A stretch of DNA of 64,000 nt from Methylobacterium sp. J-030 (GTDB lineage: Bacteria > Pseudomonadota > Alphaproteobacteria > Rhizobiales > Beijerinckiaceae): contig NZ_JAKSYM010000343.1 of the NCBI RefSeq assembly GCF_022829545.1, positions 30,017 through 94,016 of the forward strand, written 5' to 3'. This document shows positions 8,733-17,300 of this stretch, piece after piece; position 1 is the stretch's first letter; the number at the start of each line of letters is the position of its first letter. The notes under the pieces were generated by a model. It was not told where the DNA came from. It was given only the letters and a program-made list of their open reading frames with translations, and ran no database searches. The position numbers and the translations under genes are program-made.

Positions 8733-9977
8733 ATGGCAGGACAGGCGGTGCCGATCAGTGCAGGGGTTCCGGCGGTCTCCGTCGGGACCCAGCGCGCGGC
8801 CGTCTTCCTGCTCGGGGCCGCGCTCCAGCTCAACGTGCTGACCTCCAGCTTCGGGCTGCCGTTCCAGCGCCTGTCCGACCTGCTGCCGTTCCTGCTCATC
8901 CCCTGGCTCGGGCTTCGCCGTCCCGTGATCGCCGAGGCCTTGCGCAGCGCCGCGCCGCTCGCCGGGATCCTGGCGCTCGTCGGGATCGCGATGGTGCTGA
9001 AGGCGCACAAGCAGGCGGGCGACGTCTACCTGACGCTCGTCCTGCTGCTCTACGTCGTGCAGGCCTTCATCCTGCTGGTCCTGTTCGCGGACACGCGCGT
9101 CGAGGACGCCTTCTGCCTCGGGCTGCTCGCGGGCCTGCTGGCCTCCCTGGCGGTGCTGATGCTCGCCTCGTCCGGCATGGCGCTGGAGCGCTTCGGCCTC
9201 GCGGTCCCGACCGACGGTCTCGACGAGGAATTGAAACTGTTCGTGGAGGACAAGCAGGGCGGGCTCTGGGCGTCCGGCAACGAGACCGGCCATGTCTTCG
9301 CCTTGGGCGGCGTCGCGGCGCTGATCCTGAGCCTGCGCCACCGGATGAAGGCGATCTACCTCGTGTACTTCGCCGCCCTGATGGCGAGCTTCCCGCTCAC
9401 CAACAACCGGGCCGGCCTGTTCATGCCGCTCATCGTCTTCGCCCTTCTGATGCGGCGCGACCTCAAGGCCTCCATGGTCCTGAGCGTGCTCGGGATTTTG
9501 GGCGTCCTCGTCATCGTGTGGTCAGTGACCGGGGAGATCCCGCTGCCCGACAAGCTGGCGCAGGCGATCGAGCGGCGGTTCGCGGACGATCACAACGTGT
9601 CGGAGAATTTCGACGAGCGGTTCCTCTCCGGCATCACGGCGCTGCGCCTCGTCGTCGCCTACCCGTTCGGCGTCGGCGAGATCGCCCGCCGGGAAGAGCT
9701 GAAGGCGCTGACCGGCCTCGTGACGCCGCATAACGGCTTCGTCTCGCTGGCGCTCCAGAACGGCGTCGCGGTGGCCCTGCTGCTGATCGCCGGGCTGGTG
9801 CGGATCCTGTCGGCACCGGGACGGTTTGGCCCGTTCCTGACTTACAGCGCCCTGTTCCTGATCCCGTCGATGATGTTCGAGGAACTCTCGGTCAACCAGT
9901 ACTTCCTGTTCTTCATGGCGTTCATCTTGGCCTCGCTCGCCCGGTCGCCCGAACCGACCCCGCAGGACGGGCGCTGA
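8733..9977 (+). CDS. O-antigen ligase / Wzy-like polymerase family membrane protein
   Basis: Polytopic membrane protein of about 414 residues with roughly ten hydrophobic segments and a large loop (about residues 265-345) containing NNRAGLFMPLIVF before it and a TPHNGFVSLALQNG stretch after it. This arrangement is typical of Wzy_C/O-antigen ligase proteins, which polymerise or transfer lipid-linked glycans in the periplasm. The ATG at 8733 is preferred over upstream in-frame starts because the hydrophobic core begins shortly after and a CGGGA sequence precedes it. The gene lies 73 bases after the flippase and closes the operon. Polymerase versus ligase cannot be decided from sequence. Confidence 0.8.
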   Translation: MAGQAVPISAGVPAVSVGTQRAAVFLLGAALQLNVLTSSFGLPFQRLSDLLPFLLIPWLGLRRPVIAEALRSAAPLAGILALVGIAMVLKAHKQAGDVYLTLVLLLYVVQAFILLVLFADTRVEDAFCLGLLAGLLASLAVLMLASSGMALERFGLAVPTDGLDEELKLFVEDKQGGLWASGNETGHVFALGGVAALILSLRHRMKAIYLVYFAALMASFPLTNNRAGLFMPLIVFALLMRRDLKASMVLSVLGILGVLVIVWSVTGEIPLPDKLAQAIERRFADDHNVSENFDERFLSGITALRLVVAYPFGVGEIARREELKALTGLVTPHNGFVSLALQNGVAVALLLIAGLVRILSAPGRFGPFLTYSALFLIPSMMFEELSVNQYFLFFMAFILASLARSPEPTPQDGR

Positions 9978-10222
9978 CGCAGCGGGGAGATCGGGGGTTC
10001 TGGACGCGACCTGGAACCCGTCGCGCCCGCGCATGCGGAGGCCACCCCCGAAGCCGTGGCGCGGGCGTCTCGCCGAATCGAGGCGGCTTGAGATCGCGGT
10101 TAATTCGTCGCAACGAAATCGATGGTCGTCCATGAATATCGGAACGACTTGATGATAATTGGATTCACAGCCTTTTAGTGATTGGCATGCTTTCTTGCAG
10201 TGTCAAAAGTTGGACGCAAAAC

Positions 10223-11809
10223 ATGCCGAGCGAAACGTCGAACGCGTGGGGCCGGGGTCAGCTGTACGAGACACTGTGCCTCCTGATCATCGGCACCGGA
10301 ATCTGGTTCGTCGGCGTCAATCTCGGGACCTTCGACTCCCTGAGCAGCTTCGTATCCGTGTACCATCTCAACGACCTGCTGATGCTGGCCGCCTGCATGG
10401 GCGTGGCGCTGTGGGGCGCGGTGGTGCGCAAGTCGATCCTCCTGCGCCGCCTGATGCTGGAGCGCGACGCGGCGGCCGCCCAGGCCGAGGCGATCGCCCG
10501 GCACGACGGCCTCACGGGTCTCGCCAACCGGCGCCGCTTCATCGATGCCGTCACCCGGGCCCACGCGGTCGTCGGGACCGAGCCGTCCTCGGCCGTGCTG
10601 CTGATCGACCTCGACCGGTTCAAACCGGTCAACGACCTCTATAGCCACGCGGCCGGCAACGCGGTGCTCTGCGCCGTGGCCGAGCGGCTACAGCACCTCC
10701 TGCCCGCAGGGGGCGTCGCGGCCCGGCTCGGCGGCGACGAGTTCGCCATGCTGGTCCCGGTCGAGCACGGCAGCGAGGGCCTCACGCGCCTCGCCCAGGC
10801 GGTGATCGCCACGATCTCCGAACCGGTCTCGTGGAACCAGAACGACCTCAAGGTCGGCGCGACCGTCGGCGTCGCCGTGGTAGCCGCGGAGCACGTGGAT
10901 TCCGACGCCGTCCTGCACGCGGCGGACCTCGCCATGTACCAGGGCAAGAAGGACGGGCGCGGCAATTACCGCTTCTTCCGCAGCGCCATGGACGAGGAAC
11001 TGCGCGCCCGGGCGCGGACGGAATCGGAGCTGCGGGTCGCGATCGAGACCGGGGCGATCGAGCCCTTCTACCAGCCCGTCGTCTCGCTGCCCGAGAAGGA
11101 CATCGTCGGCGTCGAGGTGCTGGCGCGCTGGCGCCATCCGGTCCGCGGCCTGATCGGCCCCTCGGAGTTCATCCCGGTCGCCGAGGAGACCGGGATGATC
11201 GCCGATCTCAGCTACAACCTGATCCGCCGCGCCTGCCTCGATGCCAGAGCCTGGCCCTCCCACCTGATCATGGCGGTCAACATCGCCCCGCACCAGTTCC
11301 AGGACGCGTGGCTGGCCCAGCGGATCCTGGCGATCCTGATTGAAACCGGCTTCCCGCCGCAGCGGCTCGAGGTGGAGATCACCGAGAGCGCCCTGATCCA
11401 GGATCTGGAGGCGACGCGCGCGACGCTCCTGTCGCTGCGGCAGCTCGGCGTGCGCATCGCGCTCGACGATTTCGGCACCGGCTATTCGAGCCTCTACCAC
11501 CTGCGCGAATTGAAGTTCGACAAGCTGAAGATCGACCGGAGCTATGTCGACGCCATCACGATGAGCGACGAGCGCGCCAAGCTGGTCGACGCGATCATCA
11601 AGCTCGGCACCAGCCTCGGCCTCACCACGACGGCGGAGGGCATTGAGACCGATGCCAGCCTCGACTGGTTGTCGGACCAGGGCTGCCATTTCGGGCAGGG
11701 CTACCTGTTCGGGCACGCCATGCCCAAGGCCGAGATGGACGACGTGCTCAAGGTGGGGACGGCGGCGCACCGTCCGATGCCGCAAGAGGCGTTCGCGCGC
11801 GCCTCCTGA
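10223..11809 (+). CDS. Bifunctional diguanylate cyclase/phosphodiesterase (GGDEF-EAL), membrane-anchored
   Basis: Cyclic-di-GMP turnover protein of about 528 residues. Two hydrophobic segments near the N-terminus anchor it. The GGDEF domain follows, with an intact GGDEF active site (LGGDEFAML, about residues 169-177), then an EAL domain with the catalytic EVLAR-type motif near 298, IALDDFGTGYSSL and KIDRSYV. Both domains look catalytically competent; no obvious I-site RxxD lies just upstream of GGDEF. Start: ATG 10223 has GGAC eight bases upstream; GTG 10178 and ATG 10187 are in-frame alternatives adding 15 or 12 residues. It follows the polysaccharide operon on the same strand with its own 245-base leader, so c-di-GMP control of exopolysaccharide is a plausible link but an inference. 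Confidence 0.9.
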   Translation: MPSETSNAWGRGQLYETLCLLIIGTGIWFVGVNLGTFDSLSSFVSVYHLNDLLMLAACMGVALWGAVVRKSILLRRLMLERDAAAAQAEAIARHDGLTGLANRRRFIDAVTRAHAVVGTEPSSAVLLIDLDRFKPVNDLYSHAAGNAVLCAVAERLQHLLPAGGVAARLGGDEFAMLVPVEHGSEGLTRLAQAVIATISEPVSWNQNDLKVGATVGVAVVAAEHVDSDAVLHAADLAMYQGKKDGRGNYRFFRSAMDEELRARARTESELRVAIETGAIEPFYQPVVSLPEKDIVGVEVLARWRHPVRGLIGPSEFIPVAEETGMIADLSYNLIRRACLDARAWPSHLIMAVNIAPHQFQDAWLAQRILAILIETGFPPQRLEVEITESALIQDLEATRATLLSLRQLGVRIALDDFGTGYSSLYHLRELKFDKLKIDRSYVDAITMSDERAKLVDAIIKLGTSLGLTTTAEGIETDASLDWLSDQGCHFGQGYLFGHAMPKAEMDDVLKVGTAAHRPMPQEAFARAS

Positions 11810-11813
11810 CCGT

Positions 11814-11840
11814 GTGCCCGACCGCGTCGCGATCGGGCAC
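11814..11840 (+). terminator. Hairpin between convergent genes
   Basis: A 13-base inverted repeat (11814-11826 with 11828-11840) starts four bases after the GGDEF-EAL stop. Twelve of 13 positions pair, with a one-base centre. No T-tract follows. Its position between two convergent genes makes a termination or insulating role likely. Confidence 0.4.
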
Positions 11841-11904
11841 GGCCCGGCATTCAGGGGCCGGGGCATCGTTCAGCCCGAGCGGGGTTCCGGTCGCAAGCGG
11901 CAGC

Positions 11905-12651
11905 TCAGCGCGTGCCGCCGCTGGCGGAGATCACCTCACCGGTGACCCAGCGGGCCTCGTCGGATGCCAGGAATGCCACCACCTCGGCGATGTCGTCCGG
12001 CTGGCCGGCGCGTCCGAGCGGAGTCTGCGCGACCAGATCGGCTTCCATCTCAGAGCCGGCAACGCCTGCCGCATGGGTGCCTTCGGTCACCACGTAACCG
12101 GGGCTCACCACATTCACCCGGATCCTGCGCGGCGCCAGTTCCTTGGCGAGAACGCCCGAAATCGCGTTCACCGCGCCCTTCGTCCCGGTATAGACCGCCG
12201 TGGTCGGCATGTTGACGCTCGTGACGACCGACGAGATGTTGACGATGCTGCCGCCTTCACCGAGATGCCGGGCCGCAGCCCGTGTCACCAGCAGGACGCC
12301 CAGGACGTTGACGTCGAACAGGCGCCGGTACTGCTCCTCGGTCATGTCGGCGATCGCTGCGAATTCGTAGACGCCGGAATTGTTGACCACGATATCGAGC
12401 CGGCCGAACCGTTCGACGGCGGCCTCGATCAATCCATCCGCCTGCGAAGCCTTGGAGACGTCGCCCGGCACGGCAACGGCCTTGCCGCCTGCCGCGGTGA
12501 TCGCCGCGACGACCGCATCCGCGCCGGCTCTGCTCGACGCGTAATTGACCACGACGGCCGCTCCGTTCTTCGCCAAGGTCTTGGCGATCGCCGCACCGAT
12601 CCCCTTCGAGGCACCGGTCACGACGGCAACCTTCCCATCGAGCTTTGACAT
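11905..12651 (-). CDS. SDR family oxidoreductase (3-oxoacyl-ACP reductase-like)
   Basis: Short-chain dehydrogenase/reductase of 248 residues, the usual length for classical SDRs. It has the cofactor motif TGASKGIG near residues 12-19, the NNSG-type strand 4 motif, the catalytic Ser in NISSVV and the Tyr-Lys pair in YTGTKGAV near 153. The N-terminal segment (KVAVVTGASKG) and the VNYASS that follows suggest NADPH preference. The ATG at 12651 has AGAAGG at good spacing; a TTG at 12660 also exists but sits too close to that site. It is divergent from an ArsR-type regulator, with a long perfect palindrome between them, so it is probably the regulator's target. Substrate unknown. Confidence 0.9.
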   Translation of the reverse strand: MSKLDGKVAVVTGASKGIGAAIAKTLAKNGAAVVVNYASSRAGADAVVAAITAAGGKAVAVPGDVSKASQADGLIEAAVERFGRLDIVVNNSGVYEFAAIADMTEEQYRRLFDVNVLGVLLVTRAAARHLGEGGSIVNISSVVTSVNMPTTAVYTGTKGAVNAISGVLAKELAPRRIRVNVVSPGYVVTEGTHAAGVAGSEMEADLVAQTPLGRAGQPDDIAEVVAFLASDEARWVTGEVISASGGTR

Positions 12652-12691
12652 GCGCGCCAACCTTCTCCATGGGCCGGCCTCGGTCCGAGTG

Positions 12692-12734
12692 CCGCGATCC
12701 CATAGTTCCGAATTTCGGAACTATGGGATCGCGG
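12692..12734. promoter_or_regulatory. Perfect 43-bp palindrome, likely operator between SDR and ArsR genes
   Basis: Two 21-base arms (12692-12712 and 12714-12734) are exact reverse complements around a single central T. The core reads TTCCGAATTTCGGAA. It lies 40 bases before the SDR start and 23 bases before the ArsR start, where both promoters must be. ArsR-family dimers bind dyad sequences, so this is the best candidate operator for auto- and cross-regulation. The arms are much longer than one dimer site needs. Confidence 0.75.
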
Positions 12735-12757
12735 TTCAAGCGCGGTAGAGAAGAAAG

Positions 12758-13105
12758 ATGAGGCCCCTGTTTCATCCCGCGGTCGAGGATGTCCAGCCGG
12801 CGGCGATCCTCCATGCGCTGTCCGATCCGACGCGCGCGGCCATTTTCGCCAGAATCACGCGGGAGGGCTGCGTCGAGGCCTGCTCGGCCGTCTCGGCGCT
12901 CGGCGACAGGGTCATCCCGAAATCGTCGCTCTCCAGCCACTTCAAGGTGCTGCGCGAGGCCGGACTGATCCGGTGCGAACGCCACGGCACCGAAATGCGC
13001 AACCACTCGCGGATCCTCGAAGTGGAAGCGCGTTTTCCCGGTCTTTTGCCCGCGATCATGAATGCCTACGCGCGCTCCCTGAACGACGAGCCGCCACCGT
13101 CCTGA
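12758..13105 (+). CDS. ArsR family winged-helix transcriptional regulator
   Basis: Small DNA-binding protein of 115 residues with the typical opening ILHALSDPTRAAIFARI and recognition region SSLSSHFKVLREAGLI, then the wing CERHGTEMRNHSRI. The metal-binding ELCVC(D) motif of ArsR/SmtB sensors is absent. Cys residues occur in GCVEACSAV, so redox or small-molecule sensing is possible. AGAAGAAAG sits just before the ATG at 12758. Divergent from the SDR gene across a perfect palindrome; a local repressor of that gene is the natural inference. Confidence 0.88.
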   Translation: MRPLFHPAVEDVQPAAILHALSDPTRAAIFARITREGCVEACSAVSALGDRVIPKSSLSSHFKVLREAGLIRCERHGTEMRNHSRILEVEARFPGLLPAIMNAYARSLNDEPPPS

Positions 13106-13542
13106 GCAGATCTGCGTCGGTAGGCCACCTAGGACACGACGAGAACGCCATCTGGTCCGGTCCAGGCGCGGGACCGCTCACCGGACGGGCGAGGTCTCCT
13201 CGCGCAGCGAGCCGGGTGAGGGGTGTGACGAATTCGGACTTGGCGCGCCGAACGCGCGTGCTCCTGCGCATTCTCGTCGCTCACCCCGACCCTCTCCCGC
13301 ACGGGAAAGACGGCCGGTCGCGCTCCATCGCCAGCCTCGGTGTTCGCCGGAGCTTCGTGAACATCGTAGCCCGGACGGGGGGGGGAGGGAGACGCAGGGT
13401 GCCGGCAGCGCCGCGGCACCGGTCTCGACCAACCGACCGGCCGCCCCTATGGGTGTTCCCAGGATTGCGACCCCGCGCGCCATCGCGCCGGTCGACGGGG
13501 ATCCCATATGGCGGGCATCGACGCGTCGTCGCAGGTCACAGC
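13106..13542. other. Gene-free stretch upstream of the SCO gene
   Basis: No convincing gene. The reading frame of the SCO gene is open through this region, but composition and lack of start/RBS signals speak against coding. It contains CT-rich repeat-like sequence (about 13281-13308, CACCCCGACCCTCTCCCG followed by a CGGG) resembling the degenerate hairpin family found elsewhere in the window, and a run of eight G near 13378-13385. Confidence 0.6.
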
Positions 13543-14208
13543 ATGGCACCGAGCCCGCTCGCCCTCATCGCCTCCGCCGCCCTGATCGGCGCGGTCGCCG
13601 CCGGTACCGGGGCGATCGTCGCTCAGCAAGGCTCGCAATTCAGCCATCCGCGCAAGGTCGGCGGTCCCTTCGCCATGGCGGATCTCGACGGCCGTCCGGT
13701 GAGCCAGGCCGATCTCCTCGGCAAGCCGACCGCGCTGTTCTTCGGCTTCACCCATTGCCCGGAGGTCTGCCCGACGACGCTGGCCACCCTGTCGGCGGCC
13801 CTCAACCGGATGGGCCGGGACGCGGACCGCCTCAACGTGGTCTTCGTCACCCTGGACCCGGAGCGCGACACGCCGGACTCGCTGCGCGATTACCTCACGA
13901 CGTTCGATCCGCGCATCCGGGGCTTCGTCGGCACGCCGGATCAGGTCGCCCGCATGGCGGACGCGTATCACGTCGCCTATCGGCGCATCCCGATGAAGGA
14001 CGGCGACTACACGATGGAGCATTCGGCCACCGTCGCGCTGTTCGACAGGAATGGCCGCATGGTCGGGGAGATCGGCTACGGTGAGGATGAGGATCGGGCT
14101 TTGTCCAAGCTGATCACCCTGGCGCTGCCGGGGCAGTGCGCCCCGGGCGGCGGGGCCGATCTCTGGTCGGCGAACGGCGCAACGGACACCTGCGGCCCGC
14201 GGAGCTGA
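13543..14208 (+). CDS. SCO1/SenC family copper chaperone
   Basis: Membrane-tethered periplasmic thioredoxin-fold protein of 221 residues, likely delivering copper to, or reducing, the CuA site of cytochrome c oxidase. An N-terminal helix (ALIASAALIGAVAAGTGAI) anchors it. The copper motif HCPEVCP provides Cys near residues 72 and 76, and the distal His is in MEHSATVAL. DPERDTPDSL is also family-typical. The ATG at 13543 places the helix at the N-terminus. The C-terminal tail of about 35 residues with two more Cys (GQCAPGG, DTCGPRS) is longer than usual. Confidence 0.9.
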   Translation: MAPSPLALIASAALIGAVAAGTGAIVAQQGSQFSHPRKVGGPFAMADLDGRPVSQADLLGKPTALFFGFTHCPEVCPTTLATLSAALNRMGRDADRLNVVFVTLDPERDTPDSLRDYLTTFDPRIRGFVGTPDQVARMADAYHVAYRRIPMKDGDYTMEHSATVALFDRNGRMVGEIGYGEDEDRALSKLITLALPGQCAPGGGADLWSANGATDTCGPRS

Positions 14209-14511
14209 GAGCCCGTCTGACCCGACGACCAAGGTGCCGGCCTGCAACCAAAAGTTGGATCTCTATCAACACCCTCATCGTGAGGTGCCGGAGCGCAGCG
14301 CGGCCTCGAAGGAGCCCCCGAGGAGTCGCGCGGCCGGCTGGAGCCCTCCTTCGAGGCCCGCATCGCGGTTGCCTCCGGATCGGGGGTCTGGGTCGGATCA
14401 CCCGATGAACCTGACACGCGGTGCTGTCGCGTCCCGTTTGGCCTGCCTGCGCAAGTCTGCTTAGACGGCGACGCCGGCCTCAAGGCCCGGCCGAATCGCC
14501 GAGGCACTCGC
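14209..14511. other. Gene-free stretch between SCO and OpgG genes
   Basis: No gene seen. The main feature is an inverted repeat, listed separately. The remaining sequence should hold the promoter of the OpgG-like gene; no clear -35/-10 pair was found. Confidence 0.5.
14302..14358. repeat. Inverted repeat with 13-bp perfect arms
   Basis: Arms 14302-14314 (GGCCTCGAAGGAG) and 14346-14358 are exact reverse complements separated by 31 bases of GC-rich sequence. It sits about 95 bases after the SCO stop. It could be a dispersed palindromic unit or a terminator-like structure; no T-tract follows. Confidence 0.55.
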
Positions 14512-16098
14512 TTGATCACGCGTCGCGTCCTGACCGCCCTCGGGCTCCTCGCTCTCGCGCCGTTCCCAGAGCCCGCGCGCGCCGCCGCCGGGCCGCGCCT
14601 GGGCCCGCCCGAGCCGATGGATCTCGACCGGCTGAAGGACCTCGCCCGCAGCGTGCGGGACCGGCCCTATGCCCCGCCGCCGGAGGCACCGGCCGCGAAG
14701 GCGCTCGACGCCCTGACGTACGGGCCGCTTCAGGAGATCCGCTATCCGCCCGCCCGGGCGCTCTACGCCGACAGCCAATACCCGGTGACCTTCTTCCACC
14801 TCGGCAACTTCTTCCGGCACCCCGTGCAGGTCTACGCGCTCGAAGGCGGACAGGCCCGCCCGGTGCTCTACAGCCACGACCTGTTCACCTACCCGCCCGG
14901 CAACCCCGCCAAGGACGTGCCGGACGGCGCCGGCTTCGCGGGCTTCCGCTACCAGAAATTCCCGGCCGGCCAGCCCGGCGACGACGGCGACTGGCTGGCC
15001 TTCCTGGGCGCCTCCTACTTCCGCGCCGCCGGCGACGGCGAGCAGTACGGCGCCTCGGCCCGGGGCATCGCCATCGACACGGCGCCCGGACCCGGCAAGA
15101 CCGAAGAGTTCCCGATCTTCACACGATTCTACGTCGGCCCGGCCGTAGAGGGCGCGGTCACGGTGCTCGCCCTGCTGGACGGGCCGAGCCTGACCGGCGC
15201 CTACCGGTTCGTCGCCCGCAAGGCGCCGCACGTCGTCATCGACGTTGCCTGCACGCTCTACATGCGCCGGAAGGTCGAGCGGTTCGGGATGGCGCCGCTC
15301 ACTTCGATGCTGTGGTACTCGGAGGGGATGAGCCGGTTCGTCGCCAGCGACTGGCGGCCGGAGGTCCACGATTCCGACGGTCTGCTGATGCAGACCGGGG
15401 CCGGCGAGCTGATCTGGCGCCCGCTCAACAACCCGCCGCGGCTCAGCGTCAGCGCCTTCGCCGACCGCGCGCCCAAGGGGTTCGGTCTGCTCCAGCGCGA
15501 CCGCGTCTTCGACCACTACATCGACGACGGGTTCGAGGAGAACCGGCCCGACATCTGGGTCGAGCCGCAGGGGGATTGGGGACCGGGCAGCGTCCAGCTC
15601 GTGGAGATCCCGACGCATCAGGAGACCGACGACAACATCGGCGCGATGTGGGTGCCGGCCGACCCGCCGAAGGCCGGAGACACGCGCAGCTTCGCCTACC
15701 GCCTGCGCTGGACCGTGCAGGAGCCGGTCGCGACCGATCTCGCCCGCTGCGTCGCCACCCGCGCCACGAAGGCATCCTGGCTCGCCGATGCGGACCGCCG
15801 CCCGGGCCGGGCCGACCTCGTGCGGCAATTCGTGCTGGAATTCGAGGGCGCGGCCCTGGCGGGACTCGATCCGGAGACGGCCGCCGTCGCGCTGACGCTC
15901 TCCCGCGGCAGCGCCGAGGAGGTCGGCGCCACCTGGGCGCCTTACCGCAAGCCGAGCCCGTGGCGGGTTTTCTTCAAAGTCTATGCCGAGGGTCCGGAGC
16001 CGGTCGAGATGCGGCTGCAGCTCAAATCCGGCGACCGGTTGCTCTCCGAGACCTGGGCATATCGCTATGACCCGGAGGCCCCCGGAACGGTCCTCTGA
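14512..16098 (+). CDS. opgG: Glucan biosynthesis protein OpgG/MdoG family, periplasmic
   Basis: Exported protein of 528 residues in the family needed for synthesis of osmoregulated periplasmic glucans. It begins with a Sec-type signal (RRVLTALGLLALAPFPEPARAAA). Next come family features: LKDLARSVRDRPY, the Ig-like/beta-sandwich region with YPVTFFHLGNFFRHPV, LYSHDLFTYPPGN, and the conserved MLWYSEGMSR and RPLNNPP segments. It could also be called OpgD, a close paralogue; no Tat motif is seen, which favours OpgG. The start is a TTG at 14512 with CGAGG seven to eight bases upstream. No ATG or GTG would retain the signal peptide. Confidence 0.88.
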   Translation: MITRRVLTALGLLALAPFPEPARAAAGPRLGPPEPMDLDRLKDLARSVRDRPYAPPPEAPAAKALDALTYGPLQEIRYPPARALYADSQYPVTFFHLGNFFRHPVQVYALEGGQARPVLYSHDLFTYPPGNPAKDVPDGAGFAGFRYQKFPAGQPGDDGDWLAFLGASYFRAAGDGEQYGASARGIAIDTAPGPGKTEEFPIFTRFYVGPAVEGAVTVLALLDGPSLTGAYRFVARKAPHVVIDVACTLYMRRKVERFGMAPLTSMLWYSEGMSRFVASDWRPEVHDSDGLLMQTGAGELIWRPLNNPPRLSVSAFADRAPKGFGLLQRDRVFDHYIDDGFEENRPDIWVEPQGDWGPGSVQLVEIPTHQETDDNIGAMWVPADPPKAGDTRSFAYRLRWTVQEPVATDLARCVATRATKASWLADADRRPGRADLVRQFVLEFEGAALAGLDPETAAVALTLSRGSAEEVGATWAPYRKPSPWRVFFKVYAEGPEPVEMRLQLKSGDRLLSETWAYRYDPEAPGTVL

Positions 16099-16202
16099 CC
16101 GACCGGCCGTGCGGGCCGCATTGCCGGGTCCGGTCCGCCCCCTGTAGAAGCCCGGCATGGGTCGGCCTGGAGGCCGGCTCGCCCGTCGCCTCCGAGGCCG
16201 TC

Positions 16203-16433
16203 ATGAACGGCGAACGACCGCCCGGCCCGAACCTGCCCGAGACGCTGACGCGCCTGCTCCGGGCCCCCAAGAGCGCGATCTGGCCGACGCCGGAGGACCG
16301 GCACCGCCCGCGGCTCGGCCGCCAGAGGCCGCGCCAGCCGAGCCGCGCCGTCCTGGGTGTCTGGCTCTGGGCGATCCTGTATAATCTCGTCGGCTTCGCG
16401 ATCCTCGCGACCCTCTGGCGGACGATGCACTGA
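16203..16433 (+). CDS. Small hypothetical membrane protein
   Basis: Predicted 76-residue protein. The first 48 residues are Pro/Arg-rich and soluble. The last 28 contain one hydrophobic helix (VLGVWLWAILYNLVGFAILATLW) ending close to the C-terminus, so it is probably tail-anchored in the inner membrane. It is located between the OpgG-like gene and a small exported protein, four bases before the latter. No family recognised; coding judged from the membrane helix, GC-biased third positions and tight spacing. Confidence 0.6.
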   Translation: MNGERPPGPNLPETLTRLLRAPKSAIWPTPEDRHRPRLGRQRPRQPSRAVLGVWLWAILYNLVGFAILATLWRTMH

Positions 16434-16437
16434 CCCG

Positions 16438-16818
16438 ATGATGCGATACGACCGTCTCCGCGCCTGCGCGCGCCTGTCTGCGTGCGCCGCGCTTCTCCCG
16501 TTCGCCCCGGCCGTCTGGTCCGCGGCGGCTCAGGCGCCCGGAGATGCCCTCAACGCGGATGCGGCGACCGGCGCCGTGAAGGTCTGCTCGCCGGTGGCGA
16601 TGCCGCGCTGGCGCTCGATGACCCCGGTCCCCAAGACCTGGACCTTCGTGGACTGCATGGCCTTCTCGGGCGAGATGGGCGCGACCCATTTCCAGCTCGG
16701 GTGCCTATTCACGAACGTCACGCCCTACGCTCAGAAATACGCCTGGGGGGCCATGGTGCAGATCGAGAAGTCGGCGCTCGCGAAAGCTCAGCCGCCGGTC
16801 CCGAATTGCGGCTGGTGA
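16438..16818 (+). CDS. Small exported hypothetical protein
   Basis: Predicted 126-residue secreted protein. Residues about 8-32 form a Sec signal peptide (ACARLSACAALLPFAPAVW, then SAAAQA with a plausible cleavage site). The mature part has four Cys (VKVCSPV, FVDCMAF, QLGCLF, PNCGW), which could form two disulfides. The chosen ATG at 16438 is directly followed by a second ATG at 16441. It starts four bases after the small membrane protein, so the pair is probably co-transcribed. No family recognised. Confidence 0.65.
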   Translation: MMRYDRLRACARLSACAALLPFAPAVWSAAAQAPGDALNADAATGAVKVCSPVAMPRWRSMTPVPKTWTFVDCMAFSGEMGATHFQLGCLFTNVTPYAQKYAWGAMVQIEKSALAKAQPPVPNCGW

Positions 16819-17300
16819 GCCGCCCGGTCCGACACGGACAGAGCAGTCAGAAGACGATTGTGTTCATCCATCGAGGCTTACGCAGGACAAGACGTACGGC
16901 CGTAGGCTTACCCTCGTGAGCCAGGACAGCGTTCGAACCGGGCTCGGAACGTCTCATGAATGCGAGCTGATAGTGTGTCCGGCGTTCAAAGCGTCTGCAA
17001 TCGGACAATCGCGACGGATCGAGATGGGGATAACTTGCTACGGACTTTCGGTCCGACAACGGGATCGGCGCGCAAAGCTTCGTTGAAGGGAAACCTCTAG
17101 GTTGCCTGCGACGACGTGAAATGCGTCATGTTCAGTGCGCGATTCGTTCGACGGCATTCGTGGGAGCAGGATCGTCGCGCACACGCTTTGACGCGCCGCC
17201 GCGATCGGGCTAGAGAGGACAGACTGACCCAAGCAAAATTCATGCCGCCAGTCCCTCGGCGGCTGTCGGCGAACCGCGCAGGAAGGCATCGGGGCCCCGC
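16819..17300. other. Gene-free leader of rpoN
   Basis: No supported gene in 482 bases; short open frames on both strands look random in composition. It holds a sigma-70-like promoter near 17188-17216, listed separately. Confidence 0.55.
17188..17216 (+). promoter_or_regulatory. Candidate sigma-70 promoter of rpoN
   Basis: TTGACG at 17188-17193, a 17-base spacer and TAGAGA at 17211-17216, about 85 bases before the rpoN start. The -35 matches consensus at five of six positions; the -10 is weak. No other comparable pair was noticed in this leader. Confidence 0.45.

Noticed and set aside
10180..10200. Sigma-54 promoter upstream of the GGDEF-EAL gene (TTGGCATGCTTTCTTGCA)
   Set aside because: The GG and GC elements are 11 bases apart; sigma-54 needs 10, and it would overlap possible start codons.
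16931..16950. Possible tRNA T-arm (GTTCGAACC) in the rpoN leader
   Set aside because: No acceptor, D or anticodon stems could be folded around it.
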